This document shows positions 8,850 through 17,438 of a stretch of 47,205 nt of DNA, piece after piece. Location of the stretch: NCBI GenBank assembly GCA_905181675.1, contig CAJIYZ010000055.1, forward strand, positions 1-47,205, in the 5' to 3' direction. The notes beneath the pieces are model-generated. The model was not told the origin of the DNA. It worked only from the letters and a program-made list of their open reading frames with translations, and ran no database searches. The stretch is from Bacteroidetes bacterium MED-G20. GTDB lineage: Bacteria; Bacteroidota; Bacteroidia; Flavobacteriales_D; Parvicellaceae. How positions within the stretch are numbered: the stretch's first letter is position 1; each line of letters begins with the position of its first letter. The position numbers and the translations under genes were made by a program.

Positions 8850-10322
8850 TTAATCTATTTTAAAGATAGTTCCATCCTTAGAATCCTTTAGTTGAATTCC
8901 AATTTCATCCAATTGAATTCTTATTTTATCTGATAATTCAAAGTCCTTATTAATTCTTGCCTCTGCCCTCATTTTAATTAGCAACTCTACAGTGTCTTTC
9001 AGTTTCTCTTTATATTGATTTGCACCTTGATTCATGTTTTGTAGACCAAGAACATCAAAGACAAATATATTTAACGTACTAGTTATTAAATCTAAATCTT
9101 CTTTACTAACTGTAGAAGTTCCATCCTTTACTTGATTTATGAATTTTACAACACTAAATAATTCTGCAATTAAAATTGGAGAGTTAAAATCATCATTCAT
9201 TGCATTGTAACAACTTTCCTTCCATGCTTCAATATTAAAATCAGATGTTTTTAAAGAGCTATTAAGAGTTTCTAAAATTCGAATACTTTCCATTAATTTA
9301 TTATATCCTTTTTCAGAAGCCAATAACGCATCATTAGAAAAGTCTAAGACACTTCGGTAGTGTGCCTGAAGAATAAAAAATCTGACACAACCAGCAGAAA
9401 AACTTTTACTTAAATGTTTGCTTTCCCCTGTGAAAAAATCATTTGGCAAAATAAAATTACCTGTGGATTTAGCCATTTTCTGACCATTAAGTGTAAGCAT
9501 ATTTGCATGCATCCAAGTATTAACTGGACTATTACCATTGCATATTTCAGCTTGCGCAATTTCGCACTCATGATGTGGGAATTTCAAATCCATACCTCCT
9601 CCATGAATGTCAAAGTTTTTACCTAAATACTTCGTGCTCATAGCAGTACATTCTAAATGCCAACCAGGAAAACCAATTCCCCAAGGAGATGGCCATCTCA
9701 TTATATGCTGCGGATCGGCGCGTTTCCAAAGTGCAAAATCTTGAGGGTTTTTCTTGTCTGACTGACCATCGAGTGTCCTAGTATTATGTATCAAATCTTC
9801 AATCTTTCTACCGCTTAATTCCCCATAGTTATTCTCTTGGTTGTACTTTAAAACATCAAAATAAACAGAACCATTAACCTCATAGGCAAACCCTTTTTCT
9901 AATATTTGCTTAATAATTTCTATTTGCTCAATAATATGCCCTGTTGCCGTAGGTTCAATGCTAGGAGTTAAAAAATTAAAACGGTTTAATGTATTATGAA
10001 AATCAACAGTATATCGCTGAACAACCTCCATAGGTTCAATTTTCTCTAAATGTGCTTTTTTTGCTATTCTATCTTCTCCATCATCAGCATCATTTTCTAA
10101 ATGTCCTGCATCAGTTATATTCCTTACATACCTTACCTTATAGCCTAGGTGTAACAAGTATCGATAAACCATGTCAAAAGACATAAATGTTCTTACATTT
10201 CCAACATGAACATTGCTGTAAACAGTGGGGCCACAGACATACATCCCAACATGGCCTTGTTGATTTGGAACGAATTTTTCTTTCTTTGAGGAAAGGGAAT
10301 TATATATGTATAAATCCCTCAT
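8850..10322 (-). CDS. cysS: Cysteine--tRNA ligase
   Basis: A 490-residue class I aminoacyl-tRNA synthetase that charges tRNA-Cys. The HIGH box reads HVGN (39-42) just after the zinc-binding Cys30 (MYVCGPTVY). The other zinc ligands are in GWHLECTAM and PHHECEIAQ. The KMSKS loop reads KMAKS at about residue 282, a mild variant. The C-terminal DALR and anticodon-binding part is present and the length is normal. The gene starts one base into the folE stop codon (TAATG) and is followed after 2 bp by the exported M14 peptidase, so it is transcribed within the folE operon. Confidence 0.98.
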   Translation of the reverse strand: MRDLYIYNSLSSKKEKFVPNQQGHVGMYVCGPTVYSNVHVGNVRTFMSFDMVYRYLLHLGYKVRYVRNITDAGHLENDADDGEDRIAKKAHLEKIEPMEVVQRYTVDFHNTLNRFNFLTPSIEPTATGHIIEQIEIIKQILEKGFAYEVNGSVYFDVLKYNQENNYGELSGRKIEDLIHNTRTLDGQSDKKNPQDFALWKRADPQHIMRWPSPWGIGFPGWHLECTAMSTKYLGKNFDIHGGGMDLKFPHHECEIAQAEICNGNSPVNTWMHANMLTLNGQKMAKSTGNFILPNDFFTGESKHLSKSFSAGCVRFFILQAHYRSVLDFSNDALLASEKGYNKLMESIRILETLNSSLKTSDFNIEAWKESCYNAMNDDFNSPILIAELFSVVKFINQVKDGTSTVSKEDLDLITSTLNIFVFDVLGLQNMNQGANQYKEKLKDTVELLIKMRAEARINKDFELSDKIRIQLDEIGIQLKDSKDGTIFKID

Positions 10323-10954
10323 TAATTCTCTGTAGAAATTAATTTAATAAATTCATTTTTGGAAGACTCTTCTAAAAATTTTCCTGAATACTCTGCAGTA
10401 GTCGTCCAACTATTAACGTCTTTTATTCCTCTCATGCTAACACACAGATGCTGGGCTTCGATAATACAAGCTACATTTTGTGTTTCCAACTCATTTTTTA
10501 AAAACTCTACAATTTGAACTGTCAATTTTTCTTGTACTTGAGTTCTTTTAGAGAAGTAATTTACGATTCTATTTAACTTGGATAACCCAACAACCTTATT
10601 ATTTGCAAAATAACCAATATGGGCTTTGCCAATAATAGGAACAAAATGGTGTTCACAAAGTGAAAATAAAGTGATGTTTTTCTCCAAAATAATTCCATTA
10701 TAATTGTAAGAATTATCAAACTTTTTAATTTCAGGAGCATTTTCAGGGTTCATGCCCTGAAATAATTCTTCGACATACATTTTAGCAACTCTCTTAGGTG
10801 TTTCTTTTAGACTATCGTCTTCTAAATCTAGTTCTAAAATTTTCATTATTGAACTGAAATGTTCTGAAATTGCTTCAATTTTTTCTTGGTTTGATAACTT
10901 CTTTCTTGTATTTTCTTTAGTAATAGAAATTATGTTGTCATCTTTAAACGTCAT
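10322..10954 (-). CDS. folE: GTP cyclohydrolase I
   Basis: A 210-residue GTP cyclohydrolase I, which turns GTP into dihydroneopterin triphosphate, the first step of folate (and pterin) synthesis. Zinc ligands are visible as Cys100 and His103 in [10 protein letters not shown] and Cys171 in HLCVSMRG. The N-terminal 25-30 residues are a charged extension, as in many flavobacterial homologues. It is the first gene of the seven-gene minus-strand run and has a good Bacteroidota-type promoter 24 bp upstream of the ATG (10978-11005). It is one base overlapped with cysS. Confidence 0.97.
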   Translation of the reverse strand: MTFKDDNIISITKENTRKKLSNQEKIEAISEHFSSIMKILELDLEDDSLKETPKRVAKMYVEELFQGMNPENAPEIKKFDNSYNYNGIILEKNITLFSLCEHHFVPIIGKAHIGYFANNKVVGLSKLNRIVNYFSKRTQVQEKLTVQIVEFLKNELETQNVACIIEAQHLCVSMRGIKDVNSWTTTAEYSGKFLEESSKNEFIKLISTEN

Positions 10955-10977
10955 TTTTATTTTTAATAATATTTAAA

Positions 10978-11005
10978 CAAATATAAAGAGGCTCTTTTAA
11001 AACAA
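10978..11005 (-). promoter_or_regulatory. Bacteroidota-type promoter of folE
   Basis: Read on the minus strand, TTG (11003-11005), 17 bp, then TATATTTG (10978-10985) is a full match to the TAnnTTTG -7 box with an acceptable -33 box. Transcription would begin close to 10970, giving a leader of about 15 bases before the folE ATG. Confidence 0.65.
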
Positions 11006-11014
11006 CTGAAAAAA

Positions 11015-11032
11015 GACATTTTTTTTAATGTC
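11015..11032. repeat. Inverted repeat between divergent folE and PPTase genes
   Basis: GACATT, a six-T loop and AATGTC form a perfect 6-bp inverted repeat just upstream of the folE -33 box. It could be a protein-binding site or a chance AT-rich palindrome. Confidence 0.3.
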
Positions 11033-11074
11033 AATTAACTGTATGAATAAATAAATTACTTTTAATGTTAGATT

Positions 11075-11692
11075 TTGCCACTACTAAAAATAACTAAAGG
11101 AACTAACTATAAAGTTGGTATTTGGGAGTTTACTCAAGATGAATTTAATCTAGAGCAATGCAAGGGAATTCATCCAGATTATCACAATGACTTCTTAAAT
11201 TATAAAAATGAAAACAGAAAATGGCAGATTTTTGCCACCAAACAACTTTTTAATGAGCTTATTAATAATGAAATATTAATTTCAAAAGCTGGCATTCCTT
11301 ACATTAAAGAATCTAAAAAAGAGATTTCCATTACACACACACAAAACATAATAGCAATTATAATTGCAGATTTTCCTTGCGGAATAGATTTAGAACAAAA
11401 CAATAGAAATACTCTAAAAATAAAACATAAATACTACAACAAGGAAGACTTTAATGATGGAGATAATTTAAAAGAGTTGCTTAAGAAGTGGTGTATTAAA
11501 GAGGTCCTTTACAAAATCAGAAAAGACAATACCGTTTTATTTAACGATCATTTATTTGTCAAAAAAACTCCTATTGGGTATAAAGGATATTGCAAACATC
11601 CTAATTTTTCATTTTCTAGTAATTTAAAAGTCTCCAACTTTCAAAATTATTTTTTAGCTTTCAACACCGATTTCACCATTAGTTATGATTAA
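11075..11692 (+). CDS. 4'-phosphopantetheinyl transferase superfamily protein
   Basis: A 205-residue Sfp/AcpT-like protein that would move the phosphopantetheine arm of CoA onto a carrier protein. The Mg-binding motif is GIDLEQ (Asp105, Glu107) and the second signature is KWCIKEVLYKI (Trp140, Lys143, Glu144, Lys148), matching the family WxxKEAxxK. The frame has no ATG at its 5' end: the start is TTG at 11075 (MPLLKI), with a stop just upstream at 11069. An out-of-frame ATG at 11065 opens only a ten-codon frame. It overlaps the GGGP synthase gene by 8 bases. Whether it serves fatty-acid ACP or a secondary pathway is not visible. Confidence 0.88.
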   Translation: MPLLKITKGTNYKVGIWEFTQDEFNLEQCKGIHPDYHNDFLNYKNENRKWQIFATKQLFNELINNEILISKAGIPYIKESKKEISITHTQNIIAIIIADFPCGIDLEQNNRNTLKIKHKYYNKEDFNDGDNLKELLKKWCIKEVLYKIRKDNTVLFNDHLFVKKTPIGYKGYCKHPNFSFSSNLKVSNFQNYFLAFNTDFTISYD

Positions 11693-12416
11693 AGAGATTA
11701 TTAGCAGCAAAATATCAAAAGGAGAAAAACAATGGTGTGTTTTAATTGATCCTGATAAGCTTATTTTTGAAGAAATAAACGAATTAATATCACTAATAAA
11801 CAGTTCTAGCTGTGACTTTATTTTAGTGGGGGGGAGTTTAATTAACCACCAAATGTTTGATGATTATTTGAAAGAAATCAAAAGACTTTCCTCCAAGCCT
11901 GTTTTAATTTTCCCAGGAGATAATCAACAAATTTCTAAATATGCAGACGGCTTGTTCTTATTGTCGCTAATAAGTGGGAGAAATCCTGAACTATTGATAG
12001 GACAGCATGTTAAATCAGCATTTAAAATAAGAGCTAGTAATCTAGAGGTTTTGCCCTGCGGGTATATTCTTATTGAAGGAGAAAGTTTAAACTCTGCAAT
12101 TTACATGAGTGAATCTCTCCCAATACCAAAAAATAAAAGTTCTATTGCCGCAGCTACTGCTTTAGCTGGTGAACAATTAGGTATGCAATTTATTTATTTA
12201 GACAAAGGTTCTGGTGCTGAAAAAAGCATTGGAAATAAAATGATAATAGACGTAAAAAAAACAATAAATATCCCTTTGATAGTTGGGGGAGGCATCAACA
12301 GTCAGCAAGATTTAGAAAATGTTTGGAATGCTGGTGCTGATATTGCAGTTATAGGAACTTCAATTGAAAAGAATTTTAAAAATATTTTCCTTTTCAATAA
12401 AATACCAATAAAATGA
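11685..12416 (+). CDS. Geranylgeranylglyceryl/heptaprenylglyceryl phosphate synthase
   Basis: A 243-residue TIM-barrel enzyme of the PcrB/GGGPS family, which joins a long polyprenyl diphosphate to glycerol-1-phosphate by an ether bond. Key motifs: LIDPDK (21-25) for Mg/phosphate, FILVGGSL near residue 50, and the C-terminal phosphate loop IVGGGINS (GGG at 201-203) followed by AVIGTSIE. Such enzymes make the first step of archaeal lipid synthesis; homologues of the group II type occur in flavobacteria, but the end product there is not well established. It overlaps the PPTase gene upstream and the glucosaminidase gene downstream (ATGA at 12413). Confidence 0.93.
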   Translation: MIKEIISSKISKGEKQWCVLIDPDKLIFEEINELISLINSSSCDFILVGGSLINHQMFDDYLKEIKRLSSKPVLIFPGDNQQISKYADGLFLLSLISGRNPELLIGQHVKSAFKIRASNLEVLPCGYILIEGESLNSAIYMSESLPIPKNKSSIAAATALAGEQLGMQFIYLDKGSGAEKSIGNKMIIDVKKTINIPLIVGGGINSQQDLENVWNAGADIAVIGTSIEKNFKNIFLFNKIPIK

Positions 12417-13285
12417 TTTTTGGCAAATACATTAAGTGTATTGCAGTTGGATTGGTAATTTCGATAAACTCCACATTTGGACAAGAACTAACTAGAAAAG
12501 AATATATCGCTAAATACTCTCCCCTTGCTGTAAAACAAATGCATCAATATAAAATTCCAGCTAGCATAACTTTAGCCCAAGGTATATTAGAAAGCAATAA
12601 TGGTAATTCTAGGCTAGCTACCAAAGCAAATAATCATTTTGGAATAAAGTGTCATGGATGGGAAGGGAAAAAAATATTTGCTGACGACGATAAAAAAAAT
12701 GAATGCTTTAGGAGTTATAAAAATGTATTAGAATCCTTTGTAGATCACTCAATTTTCCTTAACAAATACAGCAGATATAAATTTCTATTTGACTATCCAA
12801 TTACAGATTATACATCTTGGTCAAAGGGCCTTAAAAAAGCAGGATATGCTACCAACAAACAGTATCCAGAATTATTAATAAAAATTATTGAAGAGAACAA
12901 CTTGTATCAATATGATTCAAAAAGAATTAAAATTTCTTTTGTTTCCGGAAAAAGAAATATTTACCTGCATCCAAACAGAATAAAATATGTAATCTCTGGA
13001 AATCAAGAAACTTATGAAATAATAGGGGAAACTTTTAATATTAAATTAAAACAAATACTAAAATACAACGACGACGATAATCAAAAAATATTGCCTGAGG
13101 GAATAAAAGTATTTATTCAACCTAAAAGAAATAGATCTAAACAAAGAATTCACATTGTTAAAAATGAAGAAGATTTGAGAACTATTTCTCAGAAATATGG
13201 TGTTAAAATAAAATCATTGAAAAAAAGAAATGAACAAATTTTAAAAAACAGCTTAAAAAAAGGAGACAAATTAAGATTAAGATAA
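12413..13285 (+). CDS. Exported glucosaminidase with LysM-like C-terminus
   Basis: A 290-residue cell-wall hydrolase. A signal peptide (CIAVGLVISINSTFGQ, cleaved near 24) is followed by a mannosyl-glycoprotein endo-beta-N-acetylglucosaminidase-like domain (about 28-165) with the predicted catalytic Glu60 in AQGILESNNGNS and the conserved NHFGIKC. The C-terminal part (about 195-290) looks like LysM peptidoglycan-binding repeats, the last one starting at RIHIVKNEEDLRTISQKYG. It would cut glycan strands of peptidoglycan in the periplasm. The start overlaps the GGGP synthase stop as ATGA, which fixes this start. Confidence 0.92.
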   Translation: MIFGKYIKCIAVGLVISINSTFGQELTRKEYIAKYSPLAVKQMHQYKIPASITLAQGILESNNGNSRLATKANNHFGIKCHGWEGKKIFADDDKKNECFRSYKNVLESFVDHSIFLNKYSRYKFLFDYPITDYTSWSKGLKKAGYATNKQYPELLIKIIEENNLYQYDSKRIKISFVSGKRNIYLHPNRIKYVISGNQETYEIIGETFNIKLKQILKYNDDDNQKILPEGIKVFIQPKRNRSKQRIHIVKNEEDLRTISQKYGVKIKSLKKRNEQILKNSLKKGDKLRLR

Positions 13286-13320
13286 ATATTTCTACTAACA
13301 TTGTTAAAACTGAAAAAACC

Positions 13321-14410
13321 ATGATTTCACCTGAACAACTTAAAGTTATTAAAGATCGTCTGGAAGCGTTAAGGGGGTATCTTTGACATTGATCAGAAAA
13401 GAGAACTAGTCAAAGAGGAAGAGTTAGTTACTCAAGATCCTGAGTTTTGGAACGACCCAAAAAAAGCAGAAATAGTTTTAAAATCCATAAAAAATAAAAA
13501 ATTGTGGGTGAAGTCTTACGACAATTTAAAAACTAATCTCGAAGATACTGAGGTCCTATTTGAGTTCTTCAAAGATGGAGAATCAACTGAGGAAGAAGTT
13601 TTAAATCAACACCAAAAATTAATTAAAAATCTAGAAGAATTAGAATTAAAAAACATGCTTTCTTTAGAAGAGGATCATTTAGATGCTATTCTTCAAATTA
13701 CTGCTGGTGCAGGAGGTACAGAAAGTTGTGATTGGAGCTCAATGTTGATGCGAATGTATTTAATGTGGTGTGAAAAAAACGGATATAAAGTCAAAGAAAT
13801 TCATTCTCAAGATGGAGATGTTGCGGGAATTAAAACTGTTACTCTCGAAATCTCTGGAGATTCTGCATTTGGATATTTAAAGGGTGAAAATGGAGTTCAT
13901 AGACTAGTAAGAATAAGTCCATTTAACGCACAAGGAAAAAGAATGACTTCATTTTCTTCAGTCTATGTATATCCAAGTGTTGATGACACCATAGAAATAG
14001 ATATTTCTCCAGCTGATATTAGCTGGGATACTTTTAGAAGCGGAGGAGCTGGAGGACAAAATGTAAATAAAGTAGAAACGGGAGTAAGATTAAAGCATGC
14101 ACCAACTGGAATTGTTATTGAAAACACCGAGACAAGATCTCAGTTAAATAATAGAGAAAAAGCCATGCAATTATTAAAATCTCAACTATATGAGCTCGAG
14201 CTAAGAGCAAGAAGAGAAAAACAAGACGAAATTGAAGCCGGGAAAAAGAAAATTGAGTGGGGTTCTCAGATTAGAAGCTACGTATTAGATGACAAAAGAG
14301 TCAAAGATCATAGAACAAATTTTCAAAGTAATGACCCTTTTAAAGTCCTCGACGGAGAGCTTCAGCCTTTTTTAAATACTTACTTAATGAGTCATGGAAA
14401 ATCCAAATAA
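13321..14410 (+). CDS. prfB: Peptide chain release factor 2 (programmed +1 frameshift)
   Basis: RF2 releases peptides at UGA and UAA. Translation begins at the ATG at 13321 and reads 21 codons to CTT at 13381, where an in-frame TGA (13384-13386) interrupts. A +1 shift to GAC at 13385 opens the remaining 341 codons, giving 362 residues, normal for RF2. The stop-codon recognition tripeptide SPF is at about 199-201 and the catalytic GGQ at about 244-246 ([11 protein letters not shown]). The short N-terminal piece matches RF2 in both frames, so this is regulation and not a broken gene. The next gene starts directly after the stop. Confidence 0.97.
13372..13387 (+). promoter_or_regulatory. prfB programmed frameshift site
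   Basis: AGGGGG (13372-13377), three bases, then CTT TGA C. This is the classical RF2 autoregulatory site: a Shine-Dalgarno-like stretch upstream of a slippery CTT and a poor-context UGA. When RF2 is scarce the ribosome pauses and slips +1. Confidence 0.96.
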
Positions 14411-14752
14411 ATGAAATATTATCACAACAACAGATGTCGTAAAAGTAGAGAAGGACTGGTTTTTCTGGAATCAGAAAATATTCAACCTGAAATTGTAAAT
14501 TATTTGGAAAATAGAATGAGCAAAGACGACTTAAAAGATCTTTTAATAAAATTAAAAATTTCGGCTTCAGAACTTATTAGAAAAGGTGAATCTATTTATA
14601 AAGAGAACATAAAAGGAAAATCACTTTCAGAAAATGAAATAATTGATTGGATGGTAAGGGAGCCTAGATTGATTGAAAGACCGATTTTAGAAAATAATGA
14701 GTCAGCTATTGTAGGAAGACCAAAAGAAAATTTCTTGAAAATTATAAGTTAA
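14411..14752 (+). CDS. ArsC/Spx-like thioredoxin-fold reductase
   Basis: A 113-residue protein of the arsenate reductase (ArsC) family. It starts with the fold's first strand and an active-site loop HNNRCRKSREGL, with Cys9 as the expected nucleophile (CxxS). It has ISASELIRKGE in the middle and RPILENNESAIVGRP towards the end, where ArsC places its arsenate-binding Arg. True function is uncertain: flavobacterial copies may be general glutaredoxin-coupled reductases, and no ars genes are nearby. The ATG follows the prfB stop with no gap, so translation is likely coupled. Its stop overlaps the stop of the convergent 51-aa gene. Confidence 0.88.
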   Translation: MKYYHNNRCRKSREGLVFLESENIQPEIVNYLENRMSKDDLKDLLIKLKISASELIRKGESIYKENIKGKSLSENEIIDWMVREPRLIERPILENNESAIVGRPKENFLKIIS

Positions 14753-14904
14753 ACATCTTTTATAATGCCTCTTTTGGAAAGTTGCGCTTTAGTAATTTCT
14801 ATTACTCCCCACTGAACCCAAAGACCAATAAAACCACTTAAAAATAACAGCACCCAAAAAGCCATACCAAAGAAAAATAGAAAGATTGCTGTACCTATAA
14901 CCAT
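14749..14904 (-). CDS. 51-aa hydrophobic membrane protein
   Basis: A short minus-strand frame from the ATG at 14902-14904 to TAA at 14749-14751, 51 codons. The first 32 residues are almost entirely hydrophobic and Trp/Phe-rich (FLFFFGMAFWVLLFLSGFIG), enough for one or two membrane segments. The tail is a basic cytoplasmic end (AQLSKRGIIKDV). It fills the gap between the ArsC-like gene and fumC, and its stop overlaps that of the ArsC-like gene by about two bases. Nothing else explains this gap. Family unknown; the coding call rests on composition and packing. Confidence 0.6.
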   Translation of the reverse strand: MVIGTAIFLFFFGMAFWVLLFLSGFIGLWVQWGVIEITKAQLSKRGIIKDV

Positions 14905-14915
14905 AAATTTTAAAT

Positions 14916-14944
14916 TTGAATTAAATTTCTTTCAACTAAATTAG
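14916..14944 (+). promoter_or_regulatory. Probable promoter of fumC
   Basis: TTG (14916-14918), 18 bp, then TAAATTAG (14937-14944), one base off the Bacteroidota -7 consensus TAnnTTTG. It lies 16 bp before the fumC ATG and would drive fumC, the 60-aa membrane protein and the prohibitin-like gene. Confidence 0.45.
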
Positions 14945-14960
14945 TAATAAAAATATTAAA

Positions 14961-16346
14961 ATGAGCTTTAGAATAGAAAAAGATACCATTGGAGAAATTC
15001 AAGTTGAGTCAACAAAATATTGGGGAGCTCAAACTGAAAGATCAAGAAATAACTTTAAAATTGGACCACCAGCATCAATGCCATTGGAAATTGTCCATGC
15101 CTTTGCAGTTTTAAAAAAAGCAGCAGCTATTACAAATTGTCAACTTGGTGTTTTAGATAAAAAGAAAAAAGATTTAATTTCTAGGGTATGTGAAGAAATT
15201 CTTGACAACAAATTAAATGCTGAATTTCCACTTGTCGTTTGGCAAACAGGTTCTGGAACTCAAAGTAATATGAATGTAAACGAAGTAATTGCTAATAGAG
15301 CTCATGTTTTAAATGGAGGATCTCTAGATGAAGGCAACTCTACTTTAAAAGCAAATGACGATGTTAATAAATCTCAATCTTCAAATGATACTTTTCCAAC
15401 AGCAATGCACATTGCAGCATACAAAGTAATAATTGAAAAAACAATACCTGGGATAACTGCCCTTAAAGAAACGATTGAAAAAAAGGCAATAGAATTTAAA
15501 GAGGTGGTTAAAATTGGAAGAACCCACTTGATGGATGCAACTCCTTTAACATTGGGACAAGTGTTTTCTGGATATGCATCACAGATAGATCACGGGTTAA
15601 AAGCACTTAAAAACACTTTGGAACATTTAAGTGAACTTGCACTAGGAGGTACTGCTGTAGGTACTGGGCTAAATACTCCAAAAGGATATGCTGTAATGGT
15701 CGCAAAAAACATTGCAGAATTAACCAATTTACCATTTATAACTGCAGAAAATAAGTTTGAAGCGCTAGCTGCTCATGACGCTATAGTAGAAACACATGGA
15801 GCTTTGAAACAATTGGCAGTGTCTATAAATAAGATTGCCAATGATATTAGAATGCTGGCTTCAGGACCAAGATCTGGAATTGGTGAATTAATTATTCCTG
15901 CAAATGAACCAGGTTCATCAATTATGCCTGGGAAAGTTAATCCTACTCAATGTGAAGCTATTACGATGGTATGTGCTCAAATAATGGGAAACGACGTAGC
16001 GATAAGTTTTGGAGGAGCTCAAGGACATTACGAACTAAATGTATTTAAGCCTATGATGGCAAAAAATTTAATTGAAAGTGCAAATATTTTAGCAGATGCC
16101 AGTTTGTCATTTAATGAGCATTGTGCTAAAGGAATTGAGCCAAATCATGCAAATATTGAAAAACTATTAAACAATTCATTAATGCTAGTAACCGCACTAA
16201 ATACTAAAATTGGGTATTATAAAGCCGCAGAAATTGCTAATACTGCTCATAAAAACGGGACAACATTAAAAGAGGAAGCTATTAACTTAGGGTATGTCAC
16301 ATCAGAGGAATACGATGAATGGGTAGATCCTAAAAAAATGATATAA
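14961..16346 (+). CDS. fumC: Class II fumarate hydratase
   Basis: A 461-residue iron-independent fumarase of the citric acid cycle (fumarate to L-malate), working as a cytoplasmic tetramer. The superfamily signature [15 protein letters not shown] starts at residue 318 and carries the catalytic Ser in the mobile loop. The [15 protein letters not shown] segment near 185 carries the conserved Thr-His pair, and [16 protein letters not shown] lies near 94. The length is standard. The stop codon shares a base with the next ATG (TAATG). sdhA and sdhB, the preceding step of the cycle, are at the far right of the window, not linked to it. Confidence 0.97.
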   Translation: MSFRIEKDTIGEIQVESTKYWGAQTERSRNNFKIGPPASMPLEIVHAFAVLKKAAAITNCQLGVLDKKKKDLISRVCEEILDNKLNAEFPLVVWQTGSGTQSNMNVNEVIANRAHVLNGGSLDEGNSTLKANDDVNKSQSSNDTFPTAMHIAAYKVIIEKTIPGITALKETIEKKAIEFKEVVKIGRTHLMDATPLTLGQVFSGYASQIDHGLKALKNTLEHLSELALGGTAVGTGLNTPKGYAVMVAKNIAELTNLPFITAENKFEALAAHDAIVETHGALKQLAVSINKIANDIRMLASGPRSGIGELIIPANEPGSSIMPGKVNPTQCEAITMVCAQIMGNDVAISFGGAQGHYELNVFKPMMAKNLIESANILADASLSFNEHCAKGIEPNHANIEKLLNNSLMLVTALNTKIGYYKAAEIANTAHKNGTTLKEEAINLGYVTSEEYDEWVDPKKMI

Positions 16347-16528
16347 TGAATAACAATAAATATATATTAAGTATAATTCTAAATGTTACTTTAGCTGCAT
16401 TACTTTTTGTATTAACAATTATGTATGCTATTAGAACACACCCAATTTTAAAAATCTTGGCACTGTTTTTGAATACACTGGCTATATATAATACGTATAA
16501 AACAATAATTAACAAACCAAAATCATGA
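16346..16528 (+). CDS. 60-aa two-helix membrane protein
   Basis: A 60-residue protein with two hydrophobic segments (about 7-27, YILSIILNVTLAALLFVLTI, and about 34-50, ILKILALFLNTLAIYN) separated by a short basic turn and followed by a Lys-rich tail. It overlaps fumC by one base and the prohibitin-like gene by four (ATGA at 16525), so it is translated as the middle gene of three. Given its position it may associate with the prohibitin-like protein in the cytoplasmic membrane. That is inference from context only; no family was recognised. Confidence 0.75.
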   Translation: MNNNKYILSIILNVTLAALLFVLTIMYAIRTHPILKILALFLNTLAIYNTYKTIINKPKS

Positions 16529-17385
16529 GTGAAATAGAAATAGAACCTAAAAACATTTTAAAAGCAACTTTATTCGGAGGAATAGGGCTAATACTAGTCT
16601 CTTTATTTTTCATGTCCTGGACAGATGTAAATCCTGGTGAAGAAGGTTTTATATACAGACCATACACAGGTGGAATTGAGCAAAATGCATCTTACACAGA
16701 AGGAACAGTTTTCATTGCTCCTTGGAATGAAATGATAACCTACAATATACTTCAGCAGAGTAGAAACTATAGTTCTAAAGTTATGGAAAAGAACGGTATG
16801 GAAATTGGAATTGATGTTACTATCAATTACAATCCTATGATAAATAATACTGCAAAATTACACTTAAAACATGGTAAAGCTTTCGAAAGCTCATTTATAG
16901 ATGCAAAAGTAAGAGGGGTAATTAAAGATGTTATTGGAAGATATACTTATGAAGAGATTTACTCAACAAAAAGAGAAGCTCTAGAAACAGAAATGGACAC
17001 CATATTCCAATCTGAATTTCCAGTGAATTTTATTTCTTACAATTTTTGTGAAATTGCTGATGTTAATCTTCCTGAAAATGTAAAAGTTGCTATTACAGAA
17101 AAAGAAACTCAAAAGCAAAGAAATCAAAAAGCCAAAGAGTTAGAAGAAGAGCAGCAATATTTAGCAAATGCTGAAATTATGAAAGCAGAAGGTGAAAAAA
17201 CTGCAGCAATTTTAAGAGCTCAAGGAAGAGCAGAGGAAATAAGATTGGTTCAACAACAATTAACTAGATCACCAAACTATATAGAACTAGTTAAATGGAA
17301 AGGTTATGCAGACGGAAAAGGTTCTCCTTACGGTCAAGACAATGTATTTGGTGCAGGGACTTCAGTAATAAAAGGATTAAAATAA
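16525..17385 (+). CDS. Prohibitin-like SPFH/Band 7 membrane protein
   Basis: A 286-residue protein with one N-terminal membrane helix (about 11-31, KATLFGGIGLILVSLFFMSW). An SPFH/Band 7 domain follows (about 33-190, with VNPGEEGFIYRPYTGG, IGIDVTINYNP and VRGVIKDVIGRYTYEEIYS). A charged coiled-coil stretch follows (about 192-245, EKETQKQRNQKAKELEEEQQ). This is the prohibitin architecture; such proteins form large rings that organise membrane domains and protect or sequester membrane proteins. It ends the fumC unit, with a clear terminator 30 bp downstream. Confidence 0.92.
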   Translation: MSEIEIEPKNILKATLFGGIGLILVSLFFMSWTDVNPGEEGFIYRPYTGGIEQNASYTEGTVFIAPWNEMITYNILQQSRNYSSKVMEKNGMEIGIDVTINYNPMINNTAKLHLKHGKAFESSFIDAKVRGVIKDVIGRYTYEEIYSTKREALETEMDTIFQSEFPVNFISYNFCEIADVNLPENVKVAITEKETQKQRNQKAKELEEEQQYLANAEIMKAEGEKTAAILRAQGRAEEIRLVQQQLTRSPNYIELVKWKGYADGKGSPYGQDNVFGAGTSVIKGLK

Positions 17386-17414
17386 TAATTCCTAAAGTTT
17401 ATTAATAATTTAAG

Positions 17415-17438
17415 GGCACCTATTAGGTGCCTTTTTTA
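17415..17438 (+). terminator. Intrinsic terminator after the fumC unit
   Basis: GGCACC, a five-base loop TATTA and GGTGCC form a perfect 6-bp GC-rich stem followed by six T. It sits between the prohibitin-like gene and the convergent hydrolase gene, whose stop lies at its edge. On the minus strand the following tract is weaker, so it mainly serves the plus strand. Confidence 0.85.

Noticed and set aside
13321-13502. prfB as a broken gene with a frameshift mutation
   Set aside because: The break sits exactly at the canonical RF2 site (AGGGGG, CTT TGA C), and the parts on both sides match RF2, so it is programmed.
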